Below are positions 50,160-62,285 of a stretch of DNA of 64,000 nucleotides, piece by piece; position 1 is the first letter of the stretch, and each line of letters opens with the position of its first letter. A model generated the notes under the pieces. It did not search any database. It was not told where the DNA came from and was given only the letters and a program-made list of their open reading frames with translations. The position numbers were made by a program, and so were the translations under genes. The DNA is from Owenia fusiformis (taxonomy: Eukaryota > Annelida > Polychaeta > Sabellida > Oweniidae). The stretch covers positions 21,674,477 through 21,738,476 of the forward strand of contig CAIIXF020000004.1 in the NCBI GenBank assembly GCA_903813345.2, read 5' to 3'.

Positions 50160-50254
50160 CAACTCCGTTGGGACTCGTACCCACAACCTTTGAATACCTT
50201 GGTTTAGAATGTCCCCCTAGAAGTCCAACGCGCTATCCATTGCGCCACGGAATC
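50160..50254 (-). tRNA. tRNA-Arg (TCT)-like sequence with a ~22-nt intron, possibly a pseudogene
   Basis: On the - strand the D-arm and anticodon arm read TGGCGCAATGGATAGCGC and TTGGACTTCTA, giving anticodon TCT, then a short intron, then TTCAAAGGTTGTGGG. Acceptor stem GATTCCG pairs with CGGAGTT (two G-T pairs). The A box is good. The T-loop reads TACGAGT where TTCGA(A/G)T is standard, and the T-stem ends CCCAA with one mismatch, so this may be a decayed gene or SINE head. A T-run follows the 3' end. Confidence 0.65.
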
Positions 50255-51445
50255 ACCATAGCAACCAATACCCAATTATGGATATTACTTTTCAACTATT
50301 AACAAGATCAGAACTTATCATCCGTAGATAGGCATACTGATGTGCGTTTTGTTGAAATGGACGATGGGAAATGCATGTCAGATACTCTAGATACATGTGC
50401 GCAAGTTGGACACAAGGAGTACATTACCAGAGCATACGATAGCACTATGTGAGATACGGCAGCTACAGTAGATAGACATACTGTAGTGAGTTTTGTTGAA
50501 ATGGACGATGGGAAATACATGTCAGATACTCTAGATACGCGAATAGAACCATACATACACCCATCAGATACTCCCATAAATAGTACACCGGACAGGTTGT
50601 ATGATGCAGTCATGTTGTTACCATATATTTACAATAGAACAACCATTCTTATTGAATTTTTCATGTTTTATTCTGGAGACAATTTCCAACATGGAAAAAA
50701 ATATTTTAAAGAAATTCCTAATTTTATGATTTTGATAGGCTTTTTTCAAAAACAGTCAAAAAGCTTTTTTAAATAGATCTGTAGAGATATCAATGAACAT
50801 CGCACTGAACATGTATAAGTAAAGATACCGTTTAAACACTTTATAGCTTCACTACACGATACATGATTTCTTCAAAGGACAAGTCTCAGTTTGGAGAACA
50901 GTCTCATGGGCTAATATTTTTATGAAAAATATAGAAATAACACCCAAATCAAATTATGAATATTCAAAAGAGGACATTTAAATCTACAATATGTAAAAAT
51001 ATCAAAATTGTCCAAAGCAGGCGTAACGTGCTGTAGACCGATTCAATAAAAACAAGTCTCGATTTGGAGAAAGAAGTTTATCAATGTACTGCGCTGATAA
51101 TTTTTAATGAAAAATCTAGAAATATCCCCAAATTAAATTCTGGATATTCAAAAGAGGACATTTAAATCTACAATATGTACAAATATCAAAGTTGTCCAAA
51201 GCAGGCGTAACGTGCAGTTGATTGATGAACTTCGCTCTCCAAACCGAGACTAGTCTTTTCTCATTTTATAATCAGACAGACTTCGCATATTTTTGATACC
51301 CATTTTCTGACATGGTAGAGACTTAGTCAAATGTTTAAATATAAACATAATTGAACGAATGCGTCCCTTAATTTGGGATATTATCATATATGAGTACGGG
51401 TCTCTGGTATATCACATACTTTGTGTGATTAAAGAATGCATAGTT

Positions 51446-54400
51446 TCATCTTGGGATTGCTCTGATCTTGAAGTTTGGACAAACACTAGGAATCTTCTTG
51501 AGATAATCCTCACTTTTTGGATCAAGAACATTAAGCTTTCCTTCAGTTGGTTGAAGTAGTGTGAATCGTTGTAACAGGCTCGCAGTGAATAAAAACAGCC
51601 TCGTCCTGGCAAATACCTCCCCAATGCAGTTGCGCGGCCCTGCTCCAAATGGTGTTAACCTTTAAAAGGATAGGAATAAAAAATTAATGTAGAAAAGTCC
51701 ACTAGTAGCAATATATTTAGTCTTACATATTGATATCATAATATTGAACTTAAGATTTAAAGAAACATAGCCAAAATTAGAACCCAAACCGACAATGGCA
51801 GAATCACTTACATTCTCCTTGAGCTGGCAGGTGATAGAGAGCCATCATTTTCTAGGAACCTGTCAGGGTTGAAGCTCAAGGGGTCTTTGAAGTACTTCGG
51901 ATTGTGGTGGTTGCCAGATGTTAATGGCCAAACCTAGAAATTCAGTTCAGTTTGGCAATAGAATTAAATTGAAAGTAAACGTGCATAATATTATAAATTA
52001 AACATAACATCACATCCTTTCCTGATAAGTTAAAATAAATACATGAAGCCATTAAAAATGAAAAGATTGATTGATACATCGAGACATGATAAATTGTAAT
52101 TAAAGGCTGGCTGGAAAATATTACCTGTGTCTTGTTCGGTAGGGCAAATCCTCCTAGACTTGTATCTTTTCTCGTTTCATGCGGAAGAGCGAACGGAACA
52201 TGAGATATATACCTCAACGTTTCATGTATCGTTGCCTCTAATAGAGGAATCTTATGTTTGTCTGCTGTAGTTGGGTTTCGCTCGGAACCAATAACATCAT
52301 CAATTTGAGCTTGGATTCTCTTCTGTAGCTCGGGGTGTGTCACCATCATGTGAACAAATGCATAGATTGATTTGTGTGTAGTGGTGATGCCTACAGGAAA
52401 AACGTGAAAATATAGCAATCAAAAAACAATTACTTAACTATTTTGACATAGTTTACAGGGTAACTACAAAAACTCCAGGAGAACTAAATCACACTGAAAA
52501 ATTGATTAAATCAATCAGTCATGTGGAACGTCATAAAAAGCCATGTATTATTGACTCGTTTTAGAAAAGCTACATCCACGGTGTGCCGTGACATCATACT
52601 AAAATTCCATCTTGAGAAGCGGTTCTATGACCACGAGGCATTACATTTCACCTGAAAATAGCAGCCATTTTGAATTCGACAGCCATCATGAAGATCCTAT
52701 CAAAGCAGAGTAGATATTAGGCATATATAATTTTGAATCAACGGGCCATACTGGAAAAGTGTTATCTAGACTGGGGTCCTTAGACATAAGCCTATTAAAT
52801 TTGGACCAAATTTGATAACTGATACCTATGATAAATAGTAGCCAATTTAAAGTCAGCAGCCATCTTGAAAATGTATTCGTTATCAGAGCGCCTACGTGTA
52901 TGCCCCTTAGGTAATTTAAGTATCAAATATAACATTTTTACAGAAATCGTTTTACAACAAACGTACTCACATTGTCAAAGAGGAACCATATGTACTTGGC
53001 ATAAATCATGTTAGCGGCTTTTAAATGACATTGTTTGAGATGACAAAACAAATGATATCAGAGATTTTGCTCGGGAGCATTTAGATCTGCTCCTCTATTG
53101 GATAAATCAGGATGGGACCACTACTGAGCCAATGTTACAAGCCAGCATGGGTTACATGTGAAATATCCTATGTCGTCTGTGTCACACCAAATGCAAAAAG
53201 AATATAATCATAGTTGTATTGAAATGCTGATTTATATACCTGCACCGTATAGCTCAAACATGAGGTACTTCACATTGTTGTATGAGATCTTGACTCCCTC
53301 TTCATCTGTCTCAGATTCAAGATATGCCTTGTAAATGACATCATAGAGTCCTCTCATGTTCTCTTTATCATAGGTCGCCTGGAACAGGTGGCAAATATGA
53401 GACTTATCAAATGTTTTCTTTTTGTTTCAAAAAGGAATTCATCCCCTGGCTCTAGTCCGTTCATATAAAAATTTAATTCAATGAAATGCAATGAACTTAT
53501 ACTCAATCTCTACAAAGGTTTATGCATGCTTCGGGTTATACATGGAAGATGCTGTTTAAAAATTAACCGTTTTATTTTCAACAAAACTTAATGTTGAAGT
53601 TCGAAATTAATATTATGTTTACGTGATTCAGGCATTATTTCATTTCCCCAAATCGCTCACATTTTCTTGGTTCATTTTCTCATCCTCGGTCCATGTGCAG
53701 AAATTTGTCAAAAATACTAAAATATATTTTACCTCGTAACTTCTCCAGTGTTCAATGAAATATTCCATGACGCCAGCGTAATCGTTTAACTTTCCTATTC
53801 CTAGTAATGGTGATAAGCTGCTCAGTGCAGGCAGAAAAAGAGATGGGTCTTGACTTATCTCTCCATCGAGTCTGTCCCAGTCAATAGCTTTGTTTAGCAT
53901 GGGGTGTCCTTCGGGCACTGCCTCTCCTGTTACCTGTTAAGACAATGTTACATTGAAGTTATACCCACAACAACATATGTTATCTTTGTTTAGCATGGGG
54001 TGTCCTTAAGGAACTGCCTCTCCTGTTACCTGTCAAGACAATGTTACATTGAAGTTATACCTACAACAACATATGTTATCTTTGTTTAGCATGGGGTGTC
54101 CTTAAGGCACTGCCTCTCCTGTTACCTGTTAAAACAGTGTTACATAGAAGTTGAACACAAGGACATATGTTATCTTTGTTCAGCGTGGGGTGTTCTTCAG
54201 GTACTGCCTCTCCTGTTAAGCCCAGTATACACCAATGGGGCAAAATCCCACTTGCCCCATCGAGTCCCATCTTGCCCCATCGAATCCCAATTTGCCCCAT
54301 CGAATCCCATGAAGTCCCATGGGACTTTGATGACTTTGCCCCATCGTGCCCCATGGAGTCCCATCAAGCCCCATGGAGTCCCATCAAATCCCACCGTGCC

Positions 54401-56349
54401 CCATTGGTGTATGTCGGGCTTCACACAACATTCTAAGCTGCTCAGTGCAGTCAATAGCTTTGTTCAGCATGGGGTGTCCTTCAGGCACTGCCTCTCCTGT
54501 TACCTGTCAAGACAATGTTACATAGAAGTTGAACACAAGAACATAATGTTATCATAAAATGAGCAAGCTATTTGACAAATGAAATAATATACAGTTGTAA
54601 AATGGCTTTTGGGGATTGTTTCAAAATGCAAAAATACCTCATGGTCAGTCTCTTCTTTTATGCCATTAGATTGCACCATCTTTCCATACTTAACATGATG
54701 GATACAATTTTGGATAAAGTTTTCACTAAAAATCTTGTTTGAATAACCCTACAACTCACCATGGTATTCATGACTTGGCTGATAGCATGGTGAATGTATG
54801 TAAACGGGTCAAAATCTGCTCCATCTAATTTCTCAATCTTGTCTAAACATTTAGCAATTTCTGTCACGGTGATAGCTTCAATTTTGTCCATTCCTTCTCC
54901 ATACTGACGGAGTCCTTTATGCACAAGTTTACGAATGAAACGTAACTTAGGATCATAATCCCTTAGCCCCAGATGAACTTCATTTCCCTCCAGGCTCTCT
55001 AATGCAGGCATTCTAGGCCGGCCAGCAAAATCAATCCCTGAAAATGTCGGTTAAAGAAAAATCAATGTTCTTCCCAATATAAAGGATATATAGATTCTTT
55101 TGCAGAATATAAAGGATAAATATATGTTATCCTATATCCCACTATACACAACTCCTGTGTGAGAAGTTTCCATGCCTGTGTTGTCAAGTAGTGGGGCTTG
55201 TACTGTAGCTAGTACTAATATGATAAATGTATTAGCTACTTTCATTTGAAGGTCTTAAATATATTCTTTCTTTCATTATAGACTTCATCGGTCTGTTTGG
55301 CTGATCTTTTTATAGTAAGGTCACATTAGAATCCTCAAATGGTTTCAAATACAAAATATAAACAATCCTGTAATGAATGACAGGGGTGAGGGGAAAACTA
55401 AATAAATGATCGATATAGTAAAAACCTCATTTTGCAGTTAAGAAATGTAAGAATGTCTGGCAATTAGAAAGGTTTGGGGAGAAATTAAGAGAGCGCTCGA
55501 CTATATATGTGTGTACAGTACTAATATGAAAGAGATGTCGTCAAAGGTGTAGGCATAGCCCCATAACTTATATGTTCATTACTAAGCGATTGTTCCTTAT
55601 GAACATATAGAGCTGCGCGACAATGAGGACGTAGTGCATAATTTATCATTCACACATAGCTAGGCAAGATGTGTCAGATTCCATCCCATCCGAGCACAGT
55701 ATTTCACATGAGAGTAGTGCATGGAATTATCAATAACGCATTTGTTTTGTATGGTTGTCAAGGTGAGGGGATTAAAATTGATGCTTTCCCCATGACCCTT
55801 GCAAAAAGTTTCATCGAAAATATGTTATTTTCTTGATTTTGTATCTTTTAGATGATTTTGTAGAAAATATTTTGCAATGTGTGAAAAGAATTTAAGCCCA
55901 AGTCTCAATGCATTGTTACTTGTAGCTGCTTCATTCGACTCGGAAGCTATAGCATAAAAAAGCTGCGCGGTCGTGCAAACAACACCTCCATGATATGATT
56001 CAGCAAAAACAATGCACTGAGTCCCGTGCTTAAATCCTCAAACATACGTTACGAAATGTCTTTATTTATAGAGGAACTATTTACCTTTTGTAACCAACAT
56101 CTCCCCAGTCAGTGTTCCACTCACAACTACAATCTCTTCTCCAAAAATATTAATCTTGAAGATCTCGCCATATTTCTCCATCCATTCATGCAGTTTGTGC
56201 ATCAATTTGAAAGTGCTTGTTATTTCCAAGGCATTTCCTGCTACGGGTATTCCACTAGGACCTGGGATGTGTGTCAATCTGCTGCGTGTTTTATTCCATA
56301 TGAACCCAATTAGAAGCACTACTATTACTGCAACTAGTATCGCTAACAT
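51446..56349 (-). CDS. Cytochrome P450, clan-2-like, copy 4 (7 exons, 494 aa)
   Basis: Exons on the - strand: 56349-56085, 55037-54760, 53933-53733, 53378-53240, 52390-52125, 51933-51812, 51659-51446. Frame is open and lengths match its paralogues; exon 5 and its flanks look almost identical to copy 3, so the two are recent duplicates. Motifs: hydrophobic anchor, IPGP hinge, I-helix AGITTT, ETLR, PDRF and the heme loop with Cys435. The C-helix Trp is Leu. In exon 3 a DVMEY segment of copy 3 reads GVMEY here. Stop is TGA at 51448-51446. Substrate unknown. Confidence 0.93.
53934..54550 (-). repeat. Intron 2 array of ~96-bp decoy-exon units (copy 4), interrupted by a MITE
   Basis: About five units (landmark cactgcctctcctgttacct near 53917, 54013, 54110, 54206 and 54487). 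The fourth unit is split after tcctgtta by a ~197-bp insertion. Confidence 0.88.
54217..54413. mobile_element. MITE of ~197 bp built from GCCCCATCGAGTCCCATC repeats
   Basis: Ends agcccagtatacaccaatgg and its near-complement ccattggtgtatgtcgggct form ~24-bp terminal inverted repeats. The interior is about ten near-copies of (t)gccccatcgagtcccatc in direct arrangement. No coding capacity and no clear target duplication. Confidence 0.75.
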
Positions 56350-56449
56350 GATGTTCCAGTTTGCTCAGTTGCTATGGTTGACTTCTATAATTATAAAAAG
56401 TATATTCCATGAAAATATAAAACTCAGAGTTCAAACTCACAATAATCTG

Positions 56450-59400
56450 CAATATATAGCAATGTGCAGGTCAATATATAGCAGTGTGTATGTCAATATA
56501 TAGCAATGTGTGTGTCAATATATAGCAATGTATATGTCAATATATAGCAATATGTATGTCATTATATAGCAATGTGTATGTCATTATATAGCAATGTATA
56601 TGCCAATATATAGCAATGTGTATGTCGATATACAGACATGTGTACGTCAATATATAGCAATGTATATGTCAATCTATAGAAATGTGTATGTCAATATATA
56701 GCAATGTGTATGTCAATATACAGCAATGTGTATGTCAATATATAGCATTGTGTATGTCAATATATAACAATGTGTATGTCAATATATAGTATTGTGTATG
56801 TCAATATGTAACAATCTATGTTAATATACAGCAATGTGTATCTCAATTTGTAACAATGTGTATGTTTGTATATTGCAATGTGTATGTCAATATGTAACAA
56901 TGTGTATGTTAATATATAGCAATGTATATGTCAATATGTAACAATCTGTACGTCGATATATAGCAATGTATTTGTCAATATGTAACCATGTGTATGTTAA
57001 TATATAGCAATGTGTATGTCAATATGCAACAATCTCTACGTCAATATATAGCAATGTATTTGTCAATATGTAACAATGTGTATGTTAATTTATAGCAATG
57101 TATATGTCAATACATAGCAATATGTATGTCAATATATAGCAATGTGTATGTCAATATGCAACAATTTGTACGTCAATATATAGCAATGTATTTGTCAATG
57201 TGAAACAATCTGTAAGTCAATATATAGCAATGTGTATGTCAATATATAGCAATGTGAATGTCAATATGTGACAATGTGTATGTCAATATGCAACAATCTG
57301 TACGTCAATATATAGCAATGTATTTGTCAATATGCAACAATGTGTATGTTAATATATAGCAATGTATATGTCAATATGTAACAATCTGTACGTCAATATA
57401 TAGCAATGTATTTGTCAATATGTAACAATGTGTATGTTAATATATAGCAATGAATATGTCAATGTGTAACAATCTGTACGTCAATATATAGCAATGTGTA
57501 TGTCAATATATAGCAATGTGAATGTCAATATGTGACAATGTGTATGTCAATATATAGAAATGTGTATGTCAATATATAGCAATGTATATGTCAATACATA
57601 GCAATATGTATGTCAATATATAGCAATGTGTATGTCAATATGTGACAATGTGTATGTCAATATGCAACAATCTGTACGTCAATATATAGCAAGGTATTTG
57701 TCAATATGTAACAATGTGTATGTTAATATATAGCAATGTATATGTCAATATGTAACAATCTGTACGTCGATATATAGCAATGTATTTGTCAATATGTAAC
57801 AATGTGTATGTTAATATATAGCAATGTATATGTCAATGTGTAACAATCTGTACGTCAATATATAGCAATGTGTATGTCAATATATAGCAATGTGAATGTC
57901 AATATGTGACAATGTGTATGTCAATATATAGAAATGTGTATGGCAATATATAGAAATGTATATGTCAATATGTAACAATGTGTATGTCAATATGTAGCAA
58001 TGTGTATGTCAATATATAGCAATGTGTATGTCAATATATAGCAATGTGAATGTCAATATGTGACAATGTGTATGTCAATATATAGAAATGTATATGTCAA
58101 TATGTAACAATGTGTATGACAATATATAGAAATGTATATGTCAATATGTAACAATGTATATGTCAATATGTAGCAATGTGTATGTCAATATGTAACAATA
58201 TGTATGTCAATATATAGCAATACAATGTGTATGTCAATATATAACAATGTGTATGTCAATATATAGCAATGTGTATATCAATATATAGCAATGTGTATGA
58301 CAATATATAGCAATGTGAATGTCAATATATAGCAATGTGTATGTCAATAAACAACAATGTGTATGTCAATATATAACAATGTGTATGTCAATATATAGCA
58401 ATGTGTATATCAATATAAAGCAATGTGTATGACAATATATAACAATGTGTATGTCACTATATAGCAATGTGAATGTCAATAAATAGCAATGTGAATGTCA
58501 CTATATAGCAATGTGAATGTCAATAAACAGCAATGTGTATGGCAATATATAGCAATGTGTATGTCAATACATAGCAATGTGTATGTCAATATGTAACAAT
58601 GTGTATGTCAATATATAGGAATACAATGTGTATGTCAATATATAGTAATACAGTGTGTATGTCAATATATAACAATGTGTATGTCAATATATAGCAATGT
58701 GTATATCAATATAAAGCAATGTGTATGACAATATATAGCAATGTAAATGTCAATATATAGCAATGTGTATGACAATATATAGCAATGTGAATGTCAATAC
58801 AGGGTGGGCCAAAAAATTTTGCAACCGTTTTAGAAGGCAAAAAAAGTATCATAACATTATGGTATTGACATGAAATTTTTTTTACAGAAACTTAAGGATA
58901 GGCATATTTTACCATTCAAATACTTAAGCTAATACTGACTAATTTTTTTTGTCAGATGTTTGAATATTAATGGTAAATTGTTCATGTGTCCGAGATTTAC
59001 CGATTTTCCCAGAAAATGTGATTTTCTATAATTTTATGTGATCATCGATAGAACATTTATTATGTTCACTAAATCTGCTGCAATCTTTGTTAAGTGGTGT
59101 ATTAGGCGGCTATTCATCAGGACTAATGAATCCAGGGGTATTTTGCTCCAGATATTCCATAGTGACTTTTGGCCTATGGTCAGGAGCGCTATCCTGCTGG
59201 AATATGTAATCACTTGGGGCTGAAAGAGCCCCCATTCTTGAAAGATGTCCCTTTTGAAGAAGATTAGTCCTGAGTTGAATGGCCACCCAATACACCAGAT
59301 GCCAACCCCTGGGACTATCACACATGGGGGCACCTGGAGCAATGTATTGTAGTTAATGGTTATACCCCACAAATAACGCAGATGCGAGTAAGTAGTTAGC

Positions 59401-62285
59401 AGTTTCGCCACCAGGTGGCTCGTTCGGGTCAGATAACATGGCGGGTATAGTAGAAAGTTCTATTTAACTTAAATAACATCTGTTTTAGTGGTTCAATTTT
59501 TATATAACTCTTATGTATCTAATAGTTATGCAAATTAAAATATGTCCAGTAAAAGAAAATGTTATCTGTCCAATACAAGAAAAGATATTTCACTTTTTGT
59601 GATTTTGTAACATGGGGTCTATGAGGAATCAACCCGAGCTAGAAGTCACATTTTCAAAAAAAAAATTAATTTTCAAAGTTGATTAACAATTTTCGAAACC
59701 ATTTTTCTAGATGTACTTTTACACGTAGATTTCAAATATGACATCACTTTGACTGAATTTTGAATATTTAATGATGTAAATCGAGATTATTTCTATTCGC
59801 ATCTAGTCTATTATTGATCAACTATAAGAAGTTCTGCAGGATAAGTGGAGACGACTACCACAAGACCTGCTGGATCTCGCCATTGACCAGTTCTTGTCTC
59901 CATGTGATTGTGAAGGTGAAAGGCGGATGCATTGAACATTTGTTTAATAAATAATTAATACAGTGTAACAATATTACCATAGTAACTAGATACTGATATA
60001 AACCTGTACTAGACATTGGTTAAACAGTTATCAAAGATTGAAGCAGATTTAGTAAACATAATGAATGTGTTATTGTTGATCACATAAAATCATAGAAAGT
60101 CAGATTTTCTAGGAAAAATGGTAAATCTCGGACAAATGAACAATTTACCATTAATATTCAAACATCTGACAAAAAAATTAGTCAGTATTAGCTTAAGTAT
60201 TTGAATGGTAAAATATGCCTATCCTTAAGTTTCTGTAAAAAAAATTTCATGTCAATACCATAATGTTATGATACTTTTTGTGCCTTTTAAAAAGGTTGCA
60301 AAATTTTTTGGCCCACCCTGTATATAGCAATGTGTATGTCAATAAATAGCAATGTGAATGTCAATAAATAGCAATGTGAATGTCAATAAATAGCAATGTG
60401 AATGTCACTATATAGCAATGTGAATGTCAATAAATAGCAATGTGAATGTCAATAAATAGCAATGTGAATGTCAATAAATAGCAATGTGAATGTCAATAAA
60501 CAGCAATGTGTATGTCAATATATAGCAATGTATATGTCAATATGTAACAATGTGTATGGCAATGTGTAACAATGTGTTTGTCAATATATAGCAATGTGTA
60601 TGTCAATATATAGCAATGTGAATGTCACTATATAGCAATGTGAATGTCACTATATAGCAATGTGAATGTCAATAAATAGCAATGTGAATGTCAGTAAATA
60701 GCAAAGAGTATGTCACTATATAGCAATGTGAATGTCAATAAATAGCAATGTGAATGTCAATAAATAGCAATGTGTATGTCACTATATAGCAATGTGAATG
60801 TCACTATATAGCAATGTGAATGTCAATAAATAGCAATGTGAATGTCACTATATAGCAATGTGAATGTCAATAAATAGCAATGTGAATGTCACTATATAGC
60901 AATGTGAATGTCAATAAATAGCAATGTCAATGTCAATAAATAGCAATGTGAATGTCAATAAATAGCAATGTGTATGTCACTATATAGCAATGTGAATGTC
61001 AATAAATAGCAATGTGTATATCAATATAAAGCAATGTGTATGACAATATATAGCAATGTAAATGTCAATATATAGCAATGTGAATGTCAATAAACAGCAA
61101 TGTGTATGTCAATATATAGCAATGTGTATGTCAATATATAGCAATGTGAATGTCACTATATAGCAATGTGAATGTCAATAAATAGCAATGTGAATGTCAC
61201 TATATAGCAATGTGAATGTCAATAAATAGCAATGTGAATGTCAATAAATAGCAATGTGTATGTCACTATATAGCAATGTGAATGTCAATAAATAGCAATG
61301 TCAATGTCAATAAATAGCAATGTGAATGTCAATAAATAGCAATGTGTATGTCACTATATAGCAATGTGAATGTCAATAAATAGCAATGTGTATATCAATA
61401 TAAAGCAATGTGTATGACAATATATAGCAATGTAAATGTCAATATATAGCAATGTGAATGTCAATAAACAGCAATGTGTATGTCAATATATAGCAATGTA
61501 TATGTCAATATGTAACAATGTGTATGGCAATGTGTAACAATGTGTTTGTCAATATATAGCAATGTGTATGTCAATATATAGCAATGTGAATGTCACTATA
61601 TAGCAATGTGTATATCAATATAAAGCAATGTGTATGACAATATATAGCAATGTGTATGTCAATACATAGCAATGTGTATGTCAATATATAGCAATGTATA
61701 TGTCAATATGTAACAATGTGTATCTCAATTTATAGCAATGTGTATGTCAATATGTAACAAACTGTATGTCAATATATAGCAATGTGTATGTCAATATGTA
61801 ACTATGTTTATGTCAATATATAGCAATGTTTATGTCAATATATAGCAATGTGTATGTCAATATGTAACAATGTGTTTGTAAATGTATAGCAATGTGTATG
61901 TCAATATATAGCAATGTGTATGTCAATATATAGCAATATATATGTCAATATGTAAAAATATGTATGTCAATATACAGCAATGTGTTTGCCACTATTAACA
62001 ATGTGTATGTCAATATATAGCAATGTGTGTGTCAATATTGAGCAATGTGTATGTCAATATATAGTAATTTGTATGCCAATATATAGCAATTTGTATGCCA
62101 ATATATAACAATGTGTATATCAATATATAGGAATGTGTACACTGTATGTCAATATATAGCAATGTGTATGTCATTATATAGCAATGTGTACATCAACATT
62201 TAGAAATATGTATGTCAATATATAGCAATCTCTATGTCAATATAGCAATTTGTACAAAAGTATGTCAACATATATAGCAATATTA
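56450..62285 (-). repeat. 22-bp minisatellite array upstream of P450 copy 4, about 195 units
   Basis: Same unit as 46690-48655. Variants form higher-order periods: a segment at about 60494 recurs at 61462 (968 bp, 44 units), and one at 57291 recurs at 57665 (374 bp, 17 units). The right part is dominated by variants AATAAATAGCAATGTGAATG and ACTATATAGCAATGTGAATG. Interrupted by a mariner at 58800-60320. Confidence 0.97.
58800..60320 (-). mobile_element. Tc1/mariner-type element, 1.5 kb, ~290-bp inverted repeats
   Basis: Ends cagggtgggccaaaaaattt and its complement, flanked by TA (58798-58799 and 60321-60322). Inverted repeats run about 58800-59090 and 60030-60320. A - strand frame at 59110-59325 retains YIFQQDSAPDH and PGFISPDEWPPNTP-like blocks typical of the catalytic core of Tc1/mariner transposases, but with a frameshift and no full-length gene. 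The left inverted repeat overlaps the end of the transposase remnant. Confidence 0.88.

Noticed and set aside
54096-54557. 153-aa frame spanning decoy array and MITE
   Set aside because: Produced by reading through repeats; no splice or codon evidence.
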